A DNA stretch of 64,000 nucleotides from Pseudomonas mosselii (GTDB lineage Bacteria > Pseudomonadota > Gammaproteobacteria > Pseudomonadales > Pseudomonadaceae). The DNA lies in NCBI RefSeq assembly GCF_003205295.1, contig NZ_QJRP01000003.1:62001-126000 (forward strand), given 5' to 3'. Position numbers and translations under genes: made by a program. Position 1 is the first letter of the stretch; each line of letters opens with the position of its first letter. Of this stretch, positions 11,699 to 22,590 are shown piece after piece. A model generated the notes under the pieces. That model had not been told where the DNA came from and ran no database searches. It worked only from the letters and a program-made list of their open reading frames with translations.

Positions 11699-12763
11699 AT
11701 GGCACTCATTAGCATGCGCCAGATGCTGGACCACGCCGCCGAGTTCGGTTACGGCGTTCCGGCTTTCAACGTCAACAACCTCGAGCAGATGCGCGCGATC
11801 ATGGAAGCCGCCGACGCTACCGACTCTCCGGTCATCGTCCAGGCCTCGGCCGGCGCCCGCAAGTATGCCGGTGCCCCGTTCCTGCGCCACCTGATCCTGG
11901 CCGCCATCGAAGAGTTCCCGCACATCCCGGTGTGCATGCATCAGGACCATGGCACCAGCCCTGACGTGTGCCAGCGCTCGATCCAGCTGGGCTTCAGTTC
12001 GGTGATGATGGACGGCTCTCTGAAGGAAGACGGCAAGACCCCGTCCGACTACGACTACAACGTCCGTGTCACCCAGCAGACCGTGGCGTTCGCCCACGCC
12101 TGCGGCGTGTCGGTGGAAGGCGAGTTGGGCTGCCTGGGCAGCCTGGAAACCGGCCAGGCCGGCGAGGAAGACGGCGTCGGCGCCGAAGGTATCCTGGACC
12201 ACAGCCAGATGCTGACCGACCCGGAAGAAGCCGCCGACTTCGTCAAGAAGACCCAGGTCGATGCGTTGGCCATCGCCATCGGTACCAGCCACGGCGCCTA
12301 CAAGTTCACCAAGCCGCCAACCGGTGACATCCTGGCCATCGACCGCATCAAGGAAATCCACAAGCGCATCCCCAACACCCACCTGGTGATGCACGGTTCC
12401 TCCTCGGTGCCACAGGACTGGCTGGCGATCATCAACGAGTACGGCGGCCAGATCAAAGAGACCTACGGCGTGCCGGTCGAAGAGATCGTCGAAGGTATCA
12501 AGTACGGCGTGCGTAAGGTCAACATCGACACTGACCTGCGCCTGGCCTCCACCGGTGCCATCCGCCGCTACATGGCCCAGCACCCGAGCGAGTTCGACCC
12601 ACGCAAGTTCTTCGCCGAGACCGTGAAGGCCATGCGCGACGTGTGCATCGCCCGCTACGAAGCCTTCGGTACCGCCGGCAATGCCTCGAAGATCAAGCCG
12701 ATCTCCCTGGAAGGCATGTTCCAGCGTTACGCCAAAGGTGAACTGGCGGCCAAGATCAACTGA
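11699..12763 (+). CDS. fba: Class II fructose-1,6-bisphosphate aldolase
   Basis: Zinc-dependent cleavage and condensation of fructose 1,6-bisphosphate. It has 354 residues of the Calvin-cycle-like subtype. Seen are the zinc and catalytic region [35 protein letters not shown], the second zinc His in [19 protein letters not shown] with the third zinc His, and [13 protein letters not shown] 11699 has GGGAGAGAG upstream. A strong terminator 20 nt after the stop marks the end of the tkt-fba block. Confidence 0.97.
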   Translation: MALISMRQMLDHAAEFGYGVPAFNVNNLEQMRAIMEAADATDSPVIVQASAGARKYAGAPFLRHLILAAIEEFPHIPVCMHQDHGTSPDVCQRSIQLGFSSVMMDGSLKEDGKTPSDYDYNVRVTQQTVAFAHACGVSVEGELGCLGSLETGQAGEEDGVGAEGILDHSQMLTDPEEAADFVKKTQVDALAIAIGTSHGAYKFTKPPTGDILAIDRIKEIHKRIPNTHLVMHGSSSVPQDWLAIINEYGGQIKETYGVPVEEIVEGIKYGVRKVNIDTDLRLASTGAIRRYMAQHPSEFDPRKFFAETVKAMRDVCIARYEAFGTAGNASKIKPISLEGMFQRYAKGELAAKIN

Positions 12764-12784
12764 TCCGGCGCCGTTCAACGAAGG

Positions 12785-12810
12785 AGCCCGCAGCGATGCG
12801 GGCTTTTTTG
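12785..12810 (+). terminator. Rho-independent terminator after fba
   Basis: Stem AGCCCGC (12785-12791) / GCGGGCT (12798-12804), six-base loop, then TTTTTT. It ends the glycolytic block. Confidence 0.9.
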
Positions 12811-12863
12811 TGCCCGTACGTCGCCTGCCCACCGCTCATACCGTTAGTCGGCTAACATCGGTT

Positions 12864-12884
12864 CAGATGGCGTATGGCCATCTG
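12864..12884. repeat. Short perfect inverted repeat upstream of the c-di-GMP gene
   Basis: CAGATGGC (12864-12871) and GCCATCTG (12877-12884) are exact complements around GTATG. A second near-palindrome GTTAG-N4-CTAAC lies at 12843-12856. Both precede a candidate promoter and could be operators. Confidence 0.5.
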
Positions 12885-12890
12885 CCTGCA

Positions 12891-12918
12891 TTGCGTCTTC
12901 GGGTGCCGAGTCTAGAGT
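12891..12918 (+). promoter_or_regulatory. Candidate sigma70 promoter for the REC-PAS-GGDEF-EAL gene
   Basis: TTGCGT (12891-12896) and TAGAGT (12913-12918) are 16 nt apart, giving a start near 12925 and a leader of about 45 nt. Confidence 0.4.
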
Positions 12919-12969
12919 AACAATCGGATCCAATCACAAGTCGAAGTTGGACTTACCAAGAGAAGCAGC

Positions 12970-15087
<2,118 letters not shown>

Positions 15088-15125
15088 TTGGCTAAACTCG
15101 CGTCTTCCCGATCCGAACGCCTGCC

Positions 15126-15626
15126 ATGACCGCCTTACGCTACCTGCAAGCCTACCCGCTGCACCTGCAGGAACAGGTGCGCCAAATGATCGCCAGCGAT
15201 CGCCTGGGCGATTACCTGCGCCAGCGCTACCCCGAGCGTCATGACGTGCAGAGCGACAAGGCGCTGTACGGCTATGCCCAGGAGATCAAACAGCAGTACC
15301 TGCGCAGTGCGCCGCCGTTGGACAAGGTGCTGTTCGACAACCGCCTGGACCTTACCCACCGGGCGCTGGGCCTGAACACGGCAGTGTCGCGGGTGCAGGG
15401 CGGCAAGCTCAAGGCCAAGAAGGAAATCCGCGTCGCTTCGCTATTTCGCGAGGCGGCGCCGCAATTTTTGCGCATGATCGTGGTGCATGAGCTGGCGCAC
15501 CTGAGGGAGCGCGACCACAACAAGGCCTTCTACCAGCTCTGCCAGCACATGGAGCCGGACTACCATCAACTGGAATTCGACCTGCGCGTCTACCTGACCT
15601 ATCGGGAGCTGCCGGGCAACACCTGA
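15126..15626 (+). CDS. YgjP-like metal-dependent hydrolase domain protein
   Basis: A 166-residue cytosolic protein. The zinc-type signature HELAHLRERDHNKAF (about residues 121-135) corresponds to the HEL-x-H-x5-H-x3-F/W pattern of the YgjP/DUF45 (WLM-like) family; E. coli YgjP is in this family. The substrate is unknown. The next gene starts 14 nt after its stop, so the two are probably cotranscribed. Confidence 0.8.
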   Translation: MTALRYLQAYPLHLQEQVRQMIASDRLGDYLRQRYPERHDVQSDKALYGYAQEIKQQYLRSAPPLDKVLFDNRLDLTHRALGLNTAVSRVQGGKLKAKKEIRVASLFREAAPQFLRMIVVHELAHLRERDHNKAFYQLCQHMEPDYHQLEFDLRVYLTYRELPGNT

Positions 15627-15640
15627 GGGACAAGCACCCC

Positions 15641-15943
15641 ATGACCACGGAAGTGAGCAAGACCCGCAGCAGTTTCTACCGCCGCCTCTACGTGGCCTGG
15701 CTGATCGACAGCCAGACCGCCACCAGCGTGCCGGCGCTGATGGAAGCCACCGGCATGCCGCGGCGCACCGCCCAGGACACCATCGCCGCCCTGGCTGACC
15801 TGGATATCGTCTGCGAGTTCGAGCAGCAGGCCGGCGCGCGCAACCATGCCGGGCACTACCGCATCCGCGACTGGGGGGCGATCGACAAGCAGTGGATCAT
15901 CCAGCACCTGCGCCAGCTGCGCGAAGTGCTGGGCTATCCCTGA
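15641..15943 (+). CDS. Small winged helix-turn-helix protein
   Basis: A 100-residue protein almost entirely one winged-helix domain: LYVAWLIDSQTATSVPALMEATGMPRRTAQDTIAALADLDIVCEF (recognition helix in PRRTAQDTI), then a wing and YRIRDWGAIDKQWIIQHL. It resembles the HTH_43 winged-helix family, which is common in Pseudomonas beside the YgjP-like gene. Target genes are not evident. The conserved pairing suggests a shared but unknown function. Confidence 0.75.
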   Translation: MTTEVSKTRSSFYRRLYVAWLIDSQTATSVPALMEATGMPRRTAQDTIAALADLDIVCEFEQQAGARNHAGHYRIRDWGAIDKQWIIQHLRQLREVLGYP

Positions 15944-15977
15944 AAAGACTCATCACCGGGCAACCCCGCTGTTCCCC

Positions 15978-16005
15978 GTGGGAGCGGGCTTGTCCCGCGA
16001 TGGCG
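15978..16005. repeat. Single REP element
   Basis: One copy GTGGGAGCGGGCTTGTCCCG with a following CGATGGCG, between two convergent genes. No inverted partner is found nearby. Confidence 0.7.
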
Positions 16006-16026
16006 CGCGCAGCGCCCCCGGCAAAT

Positions 16027-16479
16027 TCAGCTTTTTCGCATCCCGATGTGCGGAATATCGTCCTCGAGGTATTCCTCGCCGACCGCTTCGAAACCATGCC
16101 GAGCGTAGAACCCCTGCAAATGCGCCTGGGCTGACAGATAGATCGCGACGCCAGGCCAGCAATGGCCGGCAGCCTCCAGCCCCTTCAGCAGCAGCGGGTG
16201 GCCCAGCTTCATATCGCGAGCCTCGGGAGATGTCACCACCCGGCCAATGACGACTTCGCCATCCTGCGATTGTGGATCGAGCAAGCGCAGGTAGGCGACC
16301 AGCCGCTCACCGTCCCAGCCCATCAGGTGCAGGGTGTCGCCCAGCAGGTCAAGCCCGTCGACTTCCTGGTAGGCGCAGCGCTGCTCGACCACGAACACTT
16401 CGGTGCGCAGTTGCAGGATGGCGTAGAGTTGTTCCTTGGTGAGGTCGCTATGGTGCTTGCAGATCCACTCGATGGACAT
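16027..16479 (-). CDS. elaA: ElaA-like GNAT acetyltransferase
   Basis: A 150-residue GNAT-fold protein of ElaA type. Seen are LYAILQLRTEVFVVEQRCAYQEVDGLD (typical ElaA start), LVAYLRLLDP, the beta4-motif A segment VVIGRVVTSPEARDMKLGHPLL, and a C-terminal AHLQGFYARHGFEAVGEEYLEDDIPHIGM. The acetyl acceptor is unknown. ATG 16479 has GAAGGAG 9 nt upstream; the 11-codon upstream extension lacks such a site. It is convergent with the winged-helix gene. Confidence 0.87.
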   Translation of the reverse strand: MSIEWICKHHSDLTKEQLYAILQLRTEVFVVEQRCAYQEVDGLDLLGDTLHLMGWDGERLVAYLRLLDPQSQDGEVVIGRVVTSPEARDMKLGHPLLLKGLEAAGHCWPGVAIYLSAQAHLQGFYARHGFEAVGEEYLEDDIPHIGMRKS

Positions 16480-16690
16480 GGATGGGTACTCCTTCGGTTG
16501 ACCGTCGATCATCGCAAATCCTGCCGGCTTCGACGAGTTCGAATGACGATACCTGGCACTCGGCCAAAATAGAGGCTAAATGACACTATCGCCCGCTGTC
16601 GCCAGGATGCGGCTTGTGTAATCTGAGTCTCTGTTGCTCGTAGAGACCGCCGTCACCAGCGTGAGCCCCCAACTGCGAAAGGAATTGAGC

Positions 16691-17428
16691 ATGCGGCCAC
16701 TGCTTTGCGTTCTTGGGTTACTGGGACTGTTGTGCGCAGGGCCTGCCCTTGCCCAAGGCAAGCTGCGGCTGGTGGCCGACAGCTGGCCGCCGTTCACCGA
16801 CACCAGCATGCCCGGTGGCGGCCTGGCCACCAGCATCGTCACCACTGCACTGACCCGCGCCGGCTACGCCACCGAGTTCGAGGAGGTGCCCTGGGCCAGG
16901 GCGCTGATGGGCGTGGGCGAGGGGCGCTACGACGTGCTGATCAACGCCTGGTATAACGACGAGCGAACCCTGATCGGCCAGTTCTCCGACGCCTACCTGG
17001 TCAACCGCATCCGCCTGCTCAAGCGTGAAGGCGAGGCGTTCGACTATGCACGCCAGTCCGACCTGTACCCCTACACCATCGCCGTGGTGCGCGATTACGC
17101 CTATTCCCCTGAGTTCGACAGCGACGAGCGCCTGAACAAGGTGCCGGTGCGCAGCTTCTCGTCCGCGGTGCGCATGCTGGCGGCCGGTCGGGTCAACCTG
17201 GCGGTGGAGGATGAGTTCGTGGCGCGCTACAACCTGCAACGCGAGCCGCAACCGGTGCGTGAGGGTGTGGCCTTCGTCGATCCGCCGCTGAGCGAGAACA
17301 GTCTGCATATCCTGGTCAGCCTCAAGCACCCGGAGCACCAGAAGATCGTCGCCCGCTTCGAGAAGGCCATCGCCGCGATGAAGGCCGACGGCAGCTACGA
17401 CCGGCTGTTGCGCCAGCATGGGTTCTGA
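16691..17428 (+). CDS. Periplasmic solute-binding protein (SBP family 3)
   Basis: A 245-residue exported protein; signal MRPLLCVLGLLGLLCAGPALA. The mature protein starts KLRLVADSWPPFTDTSMPGGGLATSIVTTAL, the usual lobe I of amino-acid-type binding proteins, and continues with VPWARALMGVGEGRYDVLINAWY and a C-terminal hinge. No permease or ATPase gene is adjacent, so it is an orphan binding protein; such proteins may serve distant transporters or sensing. ATG 16691 follows AAAGGAA; the upstream in-frame extension to 16634 is not signal-like. The 211-nt gap before it shows nothing recognisable. Confidence 0.85.
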   Translation: MRPLLCVLGLLGLLCAGPALAQGKLRLVADSWPPFTDTSMPGGGLATSIVTTALTRAGYATEFEEVPWARALMGVGEGRYDVLINAWYNDERTLIGQFSDAYLVNRIRLLKREGEAFDYARQSDLYPYTIAVVRDYAYSPEFDSDERLNKVPVRSFSSAVRMLAAGRVNLAVEDEFVARYNLQREPQPVREGVAFVDPPLSENSLHILVSLKHPEHQKIVARFEKAIAAMKADGSYDRLLRQHGF

Positions 17429-17439
17429 TCGCGAGGTGA

Positions 17440-19623
17440 TCAGGCGGGTGGGCCTTCCTTGATCAGATGCCCTGCCAGCGTGCGCAGCGGTCCCAGTTGC
17501 CGGCAGATCAGCGCCAGCTGCGTCTGCACCAACCGCTGATGCTCGTCCAGCTCCTCTGGCATCTGCTCCAGCGCATTGGCCAGGGCTTCTTCGGCATCGC
17601 TGTGGATCGCCACCGGCAACCGCGCCGCCAGGCCATTGGCGATTTCGTCGAGGCTGCTGGCCAGGCTCCGCCCGGCGCCATCTATCAGCTGCTCGTGGAC
17701 CTCGGCCGGCAGCGCCGTGTCACGATGCGCCCCGAGTCCCGAGAGGTAGCTGAGCAAGGTATGCGACAGCACCAGGAAGCGGAAGCCGACATCGGCCTCC
17801 TTACGGAAGTGTCCGGGCTCCATGAGCATATTGGCCAGGGTAGTGGACAGCGCCGCGTCGGCATTGTGCGCGTTGCGCCGGGCCAGGCGATAGGCCAGGT
17901 CGTCGCGCTTGCCATGGGCGTACTGCTGCATGATCTGGCGCAGGTACTCGCTGGCGCAGGCCAGGGTGTTGGCCAGCACCTTGTTCAGCCGCCGGCCCTG
18001 CCAGTCGGGCAGGAACAGGAACACTGCGAGAATGGCGATCAGGCTGCCCACCAGGGTATCGAACAGGCGCGGCAGGAACAGCCCGTAGCCATCGCCGATC
18101 TGGTTGAAGCAGAACAGCACCATCAGGGTGATCGCCGCCGTAGCCAGGGTGTAGCGGGTGGTGCGATTGACGAAGAACACCACCCCGGCGACCACCGCGA
18201 ACAGCGACTGGATGATCGGGTTGGGGAACAGGTCGAACAGCGCCCAGCCGACGGTCAGGCCGATGGCGGTGCCGAAGATCCGCTGCACCAGCTTGCGCCG
18301 GGTCGCGCCATAGTTGGGCTGGCAGACGAACAGCGTGGTGAGGATGATCCAGTAGCCCTGGGTCGGGTGGATCAGGTGCACCATGCCGTAACCCACCGAG
18401 AGTGCCAGCGACAGGCGCAGGGCATGGCGGAACAGCAGTGAGGTCGGCGTCAGCTGGGTACGCAGGCGCTTCCACACGTCCTTGAGATTGCGTGGCGAGC
18501 GGTCGAGCAGGCTGCTGTCGCTGGCATCGGCCAGGCTGTCCGGGTTGCTTGCGGCGCTGAGCAGCCGGTCCAGGGTGGCCAGGTTTGCCGCCAGCGCCCG
18601 CAGCGAGCGCAGCAGGCCGCGCCAGGCCGGGTTGTTCTGGGTGCGCAGGTGCTCGAGCGACGCGTTGAGGTCTTCCAGCGCCTCGGGGTAACCGCTGGCC
18701 AGCACGAAGGGCTGGCGCAGGCGGATCGAGCGGGCCAGCTCCTGGCAGGATGAACCCTGCTTTCGCAGCAGGCGCTGGCAGCGGAACATCACGTCGCTAT
18801 GGAAGAACGCGTCGGTCAGCGCGTTGTAGGGGTAGTGCGAGGCGCTGACCCGTTCATGGATGTCCTGGGCCAGGAAGTACAGCTTGAGGTAGCGGCTGAC
18901 CTTGGAGTTGGGCTGGCTGTTACCGACCCGGTGCAGGATGATTTCCTTGGCCGCGTTGAGCGCCGCCACCACCCTGCCGTTCTGTTTGGCCAGCTCCAGA
19001 CGCGTGGCCTCGACGTCGAGTGTACGCACCGGCTCGAACAGGCTGGCCTTGAGCTTGAGGTAGCTGCCCAGTTCATAGAACAGCTTGGCCAGGCTCTGCT
19101 GCACCGGCTGGTTGGAGAACAGCACCTGCCACAGCACCGACAGCAGGCCGTACCAGGCCGCTCCCGCCACCAGAAGCAACGGCTCGTGCCAGAAATCGCT
19201 GACTTCGCCGCCGCGCTGGTCGACGCCGATCATGGTGTAGACCGACAGGATCAGCGTGGCCGAGGCGATCGCCCCATAGCGTTCGCCCAGGGCCCCGAGC
19301 ATGGTCAGGGAGAACGCCGCCAGGGCCAGGGCGACGGCGAAGATCCAGGGGTAGGGGAACAGCAGCTCGACCGACAGCGCGGCGATGGCAAAGCAGCCCA
19401 GGGTCACCAGCAGGGCGCTGAGCCGGCCCTGCCAGCCATCGTCGGTCTCGGCCAGGGCGCTGGCGATGATGCCGAGGAACAGCGGAATGAGCAGGCTCAT
19501 CTCGTTCTGGTACCAGCACCAGGCCATGCTGCCGGTGAGGGCGATGGTCACGCGGATGGCATAGCTGAACTTGTCTTGGCCCCACAGGCGACGCAATGAA
19601 TGGCGGAACGAGCTCGATGACAT
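17440..19623 (-). CDS. yccS: YccS/FUSC-family inner membrane protein
   Basis: A 727-residue polytopic membrane protein of the YccS/YhfK (FUSC) group. An N-terminal hydrophobic block (about residues 20-190) and a second (about 400-530, GYWIILTTLFVCQPNYGATRRKLVQRIFGTAIGLTVGWALF) flank soluble helical regions, the duplicated layout of this family, which is related to aromatic acid exporter AaeB. The GATRRKLVQRIFGT-type segment is a family hallmark. The transported substrate is unknown. ATG 19623 is chosen because the upstream frame extends into a REP pair. It is convergent with the solute-binding protein gene. Confidence 0.88.
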   Translation of the reverse strand: MSSSSFRHSLRRLWGQDKFSYAIRVTIALTGSMAWCWYQNEMSLLIPLFLGIIASALAETDDGWQGRLSALLVTLGCFAIAALSVELLFPYPWIFAVALALAAFSLTMLGALGERYGAIASATLILSVYTMIGVDQRGGEVSDFWHEPLLLVAGAAWYGLLSVLWQVLFSNQPVQQSLAKLFYELGSYLKLKASLFEPVRTLDVEATRLELAKQNGRVVAALNAAKEIILHRVGNSQPNSKVSRYLKLYFLAQDIHERVSASHYPYNALTDAFFHSDVMFRCQRLLRKQGSSCQELARSIRLRQPFVLASGYPEALEDLNASLEHLRTQNNPAWRGLLRSLRALAANLATLDRLLSAASNPDSLADASDSSLLDRSPRNLKDVWKRLRTQLTPTSLLFRHALRLSLALSVGYGMVHLIHPTQGYWIILTTLFVCQPNYGATRRKLVQRIFGTAIGLTVGWALFDLFPNPIIQSLFAVVAGVVFFVNRTTRYTLATAAITLMVLFCFNQIGDGYGLFLPRLFDTLVGSLIAILAVFLFLPDWQGRRLNKVLANTLACASEYLRQIMQQYAHGKRDDLAYRLARRNAHNADAALSTTLANMLMEPGHFRKEADVGFRFLVLSHTLLSYLSGLGAHRDTALPAEVHEQLIDGAGRSLASSLDEIANGLAARLPVAIHSDAEEALANALEQMPEELDEHQRLVQTQLALICRQLGPLRTLAGHLIKEGPPA

Positions 19624-19683
19624 GATGGCCCTGGGCTGAGATCGAATGAATACCTTTGAGGCCGTCTGGGGCCGCTGTGCGGC

Positions 19684-19756
19684 CCTATCGCGGCACAAGG
19701 CCGCTCCTACAGGAGATCGCGTCCCTCTGTAGGAGCGGCCTTGTGCCGCGATAGGG
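19684..19756. repeat. REP pair (inverted), GGCCGCTCCTACAG type
   Basis: Inverted copies 19684-19712 and 19727-19756, nearly perfect over 29 nt, between the end of the YhiN-type gene and the start of yccS. Confidence 0.88.
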
Positions 19757-19833
19757 CTGCGCAGCAGCCCCAAAAAATGGCGCTCCAGCACAGACCAGCA
19801 AGAAGCGTTCCGTGCTGCTGAATGGATTCTACT

Positions 19834-21015
19834 CTACACGAACTGCGCCGCCGCGTTGGCCGAAGCCCAGGCCCACTGGAAGTTGAAACCGCCCAGGTGG
19901 CCACTTACGTCCAGCACTTCGCCGATGAAGTACAACCCCGGGCTTTTCAGCGATTCCATGGTCTTGGACGACACCTCGCGGGTATCGACGCCACCCAGGG
20001 TGACTTCCGCGGTGCGATAGCCCTCGGTGCCGGCCGGGATCACTTGCCAGGCCGCCAGTTTTTCGGCGATCTGGGTCAATTCCGCCGGGGTGTACTGCTT
20101 CAATGGTTTCGAAACGAACCACTGTTCGGCCAGCAGGTTGGCCAGCTTGCGGGTGAACACCTCGCTCAGCACGGTCTTCAGCTCGCTGTTGGGACGCTCG
20201 ACCTGCTGGCCCTGCAGCCACTCCAGCGCATCGCGATCGGGCAGAAGGTTGATCTCCAGCGTATCGCCGGCTTCCCAGAACGAGGAGATCTGCAGGATCG
20301 CCGGGCCACTCAGGCCGCGGTGGGTGAACAACAGATTCTCGCGGAAGCTCGTGCCATTGCAGCTGGCGACACAGTCCAGCGAGGTGCCCGACAATTCAGT
20401 GCACAGTGCCTTGAGCTGGGGCTCGGTGATGGTGAACGGCACCAGGCCGGCGCGGGTCGGCAACAGTTCATGGCCGAACTGGCGGGCGACCTGGTAGCCG
20501 AAACCGGTGGCGCCCAGGGTAGGAATCGACAGGCCGCCGGTGGCGATCACCAGCGACTGGCAGGCGAACGGGCCGGCGCTGGTCTGCAGGGTGTAGCCGC
20601 CTTCGGTCTTGTCGATGCGCTCGATGCTGGTGTTCATGCGCAGTTCGGCGCCGGCCTCGTCGCACTCGGCCAGCAGCATGTCGAGGATGTCGCTGGACTT
20701 GTTGTCGCAGAACAGCTGGCCGAGCTTCTTCTCGTGGTACGGCACGCCGTGCTTGCACACCAGCTCGATGAAGTCCCACTGGGTGTAGCGGGCCAGCGCC
20801 GACTTGCAGAAGTGCGGGTTGTGCGAGAGGAAGTTGGCCGGCTCGGTGTACATGTTGGTGAAGTTGCAACGCCCGCCGCCGGACATGAGGATCTTCTTGC
20901 CCGGCTTGTTGGCGTGGTCGAGCAGCAGCACCCGGCGCCCGCGGCGGGCGCTGAGCTGGGCACACATCAGGCCGGCGGCGCCGGCGCCGAGGATGATCAC
21001 GTCGGTGGAGTGCAC
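19834..21015 (-). CDS. YhiN/HI0933-family FAD-dependent oxidoreductase
   Basis: A 393-residue flavoprotein. It has the dinucleotide motif DVIILGAGAAGLMCAQLSARRGRRVLLLD, the family hallmark KKILMSGGGRCNFTN, an internal LVIATGGLSIPTLGATGFGY and a C-terminal FIGEVLDVSGHLGGFNFQWAWASA, which is the second FAD contact region. Members are annotated as aminoacetone-oxidase or BaiN-like; the substrate is not established. The start codon is GTG at 21015 with AAAGG about 8 nt upstream. It lies downstream of dbpA across a REP pair. Confidence 0.9.
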   Translation of the reverse strand: MHSTDVIILGAGAAGLMCAQLSARRGRRVLLLDHANKPGKKILMSGGGRCNFTNMYTEPANFLSHNPHFCKSALARYTQWDFIELVCKHGVPYHEKKLGQLFCDNKSSDILDMLLAECDEAGAELRMNTSIERIDKTEGGYTLQTSAGPFACQSLVIATGGLSIPTLGATGFGYQVARQFGHELLPTRAGLVPFTITEPQLKALCTELSGTSLDCVASCNGTSFRENLLFTHRGLSGPAILQISSFWEAGDTLEINLLPDRDALEWLQGQQVERPNSELKTVLSEVFTRKLANLLAEQWFVSKPLKQYTPAELTQIAEKLAAWQVIPAGTEGYRTAEVTLGGVDTREVSSKTMESLKSPGLYFIGEVLDVSGHLGGFNFQWAWASANAAAQFV

Positions 21016-21047
21016 GGTGTAAACCTTTTATGAATGGAGCATCGGCC

Positions 21048-21124
21048 CCTGTGGGAGCGGGTTCACCCGCGAATACGGTAGTGGCTGCACCATCGTATTC
21101 GCGGGTGAACCCGCTCCCACAGGG
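21048..21124. repeat. REP pair (inverted), GGGTGAACCCGCTCCCACAGG type
   Basis: Inverted copies 21048-21077 and 21094-21124 between dbpA and the flavoprotein gene. Confidence 0.88.
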
Positions 21125-21140
21125 ATCTTTTGCCAAGCCT

Positions 21141-22526
21141 TTAGACGATACGGACTTTCAGGGCACGACCCTTGATCTTGCCGCTGTTCAGCCGCTGCAT
21201 CGCCTGCTTGGCCACCGCCCGCTCCACGGCGACGAACGCCACGAAGTCGAAGATGGCGATCTTGCCCACCTGCTTGCCCGGCAACCCGGCGTCGCCGGTC
21301 AGTGCACCGAGGATGTCGCCCGGGCGCAGCTTGTCCTTACGCCCGGCACCGATGCACAGGGTGGTCATCGCCGGCAGCAGCGGCTCGCCGCCCTTGCTCT
21401 TGAGGTTGTCCAGCTGTTCCCAGCGCAGCGGCTTGTTCTGCAGGTCCTCGATGGCCTGGGCGCGGTGGCCTTCGGCCGGCGCCACCAGGCTGATCGCCAC
21501 GCCTTTCTCGCCGGCGCGACCAGTACGGCCGACGCGGTGCACGTGGATCTCGGCGTCACGGGCCAGCTCGACGTTGATCACCAGGTCCAGGCCGTCGATG
21601 TCCAGGCCGCGGGCGGCCACATCGGTGGCCACCAGCACCGAGCTGCTGCGGTTGGCGAACATCGTCAGCACCTGGTCGCGGTCGCGCTGCTCCAGGTCGC
21701 CGTGCAGGGCCTGGGCGACGATGCCCTTGGCGGTCAGGTGGGTGACCAGGTCCTCGCACTGCTGCTTGGTGAAGCAGAACGCTACGCAGGACTGCGGGCG
21801 GTAGTGGCCGAGCACGCGGGTCACCGCTTCCAGGCGCTGCTGCGGGTCGATCTCGATGAAGCGCTGTTCGATCTGGCTGTCGCTGTGCAGCGCCTCGACC
21901 TTGACCTGCTGCGGCTGGCGCATGAAGTCCTTGGCCAACTGCTCGATGCCGGCTGGGTAGGTGGCGGAGAACAGCAGGGTCTGGCGGCGCGACGGGGTCT
22001 TGCCGATGATGCTGGCGATGGCGTCGAAGAAGCCCATGTCGAGCATGCGGTCGGCTTCGTCCAGGACCAGGGTGTTGAGACCGTCGAGCACCAGGGTGCC
22101 TTTGTCCAGGTGCTGCTGGATGCGCCCCGGGGTGCCGACGATGATGTGCGCGCCGTGCTCCAGCGAAGCGATCTGCGGGCCGAGCGACACGCCGCCGCAC
22201 AGGGTGAGGATCTTGATGTTGTCCTCGGCGCGGGCCAGGCGGCGCAGCTCCTTGGCTACCTGGTCGGCCAGCTCCCGAGTCGGGCACAGCACCAGCGCCT
22301 GGCAGCCGAAATAGCGCGGGTTGATCGGGTTGAGCAGGCCGATGCCGAAGGCGGCGGTCTTGCCGCTACCGGTCTTGGCCTGGGCGATCAGGTCCTGGCC
22401 CTTGAGGATGACCGGCAGGCTCTGGGCCTGGATCGGTGTCATCGAGGCGTAGCCCAGGGCGTCCAGGTTGGCCAGCATGGCGGCGGACAGCGGTAGGGTG
22501 GCAAAAGCGGTGGTTTCAACGGTCAC
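21141..22526 (-). CDS. dbpA: ATP-dependent RNA helicase DbpA
   Basis: DEAD-box helicase activated by hairpin 92 of 23S rRNA, acting in large-subunit assembly. It has 461 residues. Seen are the Q motif (GYASMTPIQAQSLP), Walker A AKTGSGKT (50-57), PTRELA, DEAD within LVLDEADRMLDMGF, SAT, ARGLDIDGL and HRVGRTGRAG. The C-terminal RNA-binding domain (LCIGAGRKDKLRPGDILGALTG to GKIKGRALKVRIV) is diagnostic of DbpA. The start is GTG 22526 with only a weak ribosome site; length and the LPLSAAMLANLDALGY start support it. Confidence 0.95.
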   Translation of the reverse strand: MTVETTAFATLPLSAAMLANLDALGYASMTPIQAQSLPVILKGQDLIAQAKTGSGKTAAFGIGLLNPINPRYFGCQALVLCPTRELADQVAKELRRLARAEDNIKILTLCGGVSLGPQIASLEHGAHIIVGTPGRIQQHLDKGTLVLDGLNTLVLDEADRMLDMGFFDAIASIIGKTPSRRQTLLFSATYPAGIEQLAKDFMRQPQQVKVEALHSDSQIEQRFIEIDPQQRLEAVTRVLGHYRPQSCVAFCFTKQQCEDLVTHLTAKGIVAQALHGDLEQRDRDQVLTMFANRSSSVLVATDVAARGLDIDGLDLVINVELARDAEIHVHRVGRTGRAGEKGVAISLVAPAEGHRAQAIEDLQNKPLRWEQLDNLKSKGGEPLLPAMTTLCIGAGRKDKLRPGDILGALTGDAGLPGKQVGKIAIFDFVAFVAVERAVAKQAMQRLNSGKIKGRALKVRIV

Positions 22527-22590
22527 GAGGCGGGCCTGCGGTGCGAAGCGAAAAATGCCGCATAGTCTACCAGCCTCAAAGCCATTCGCC

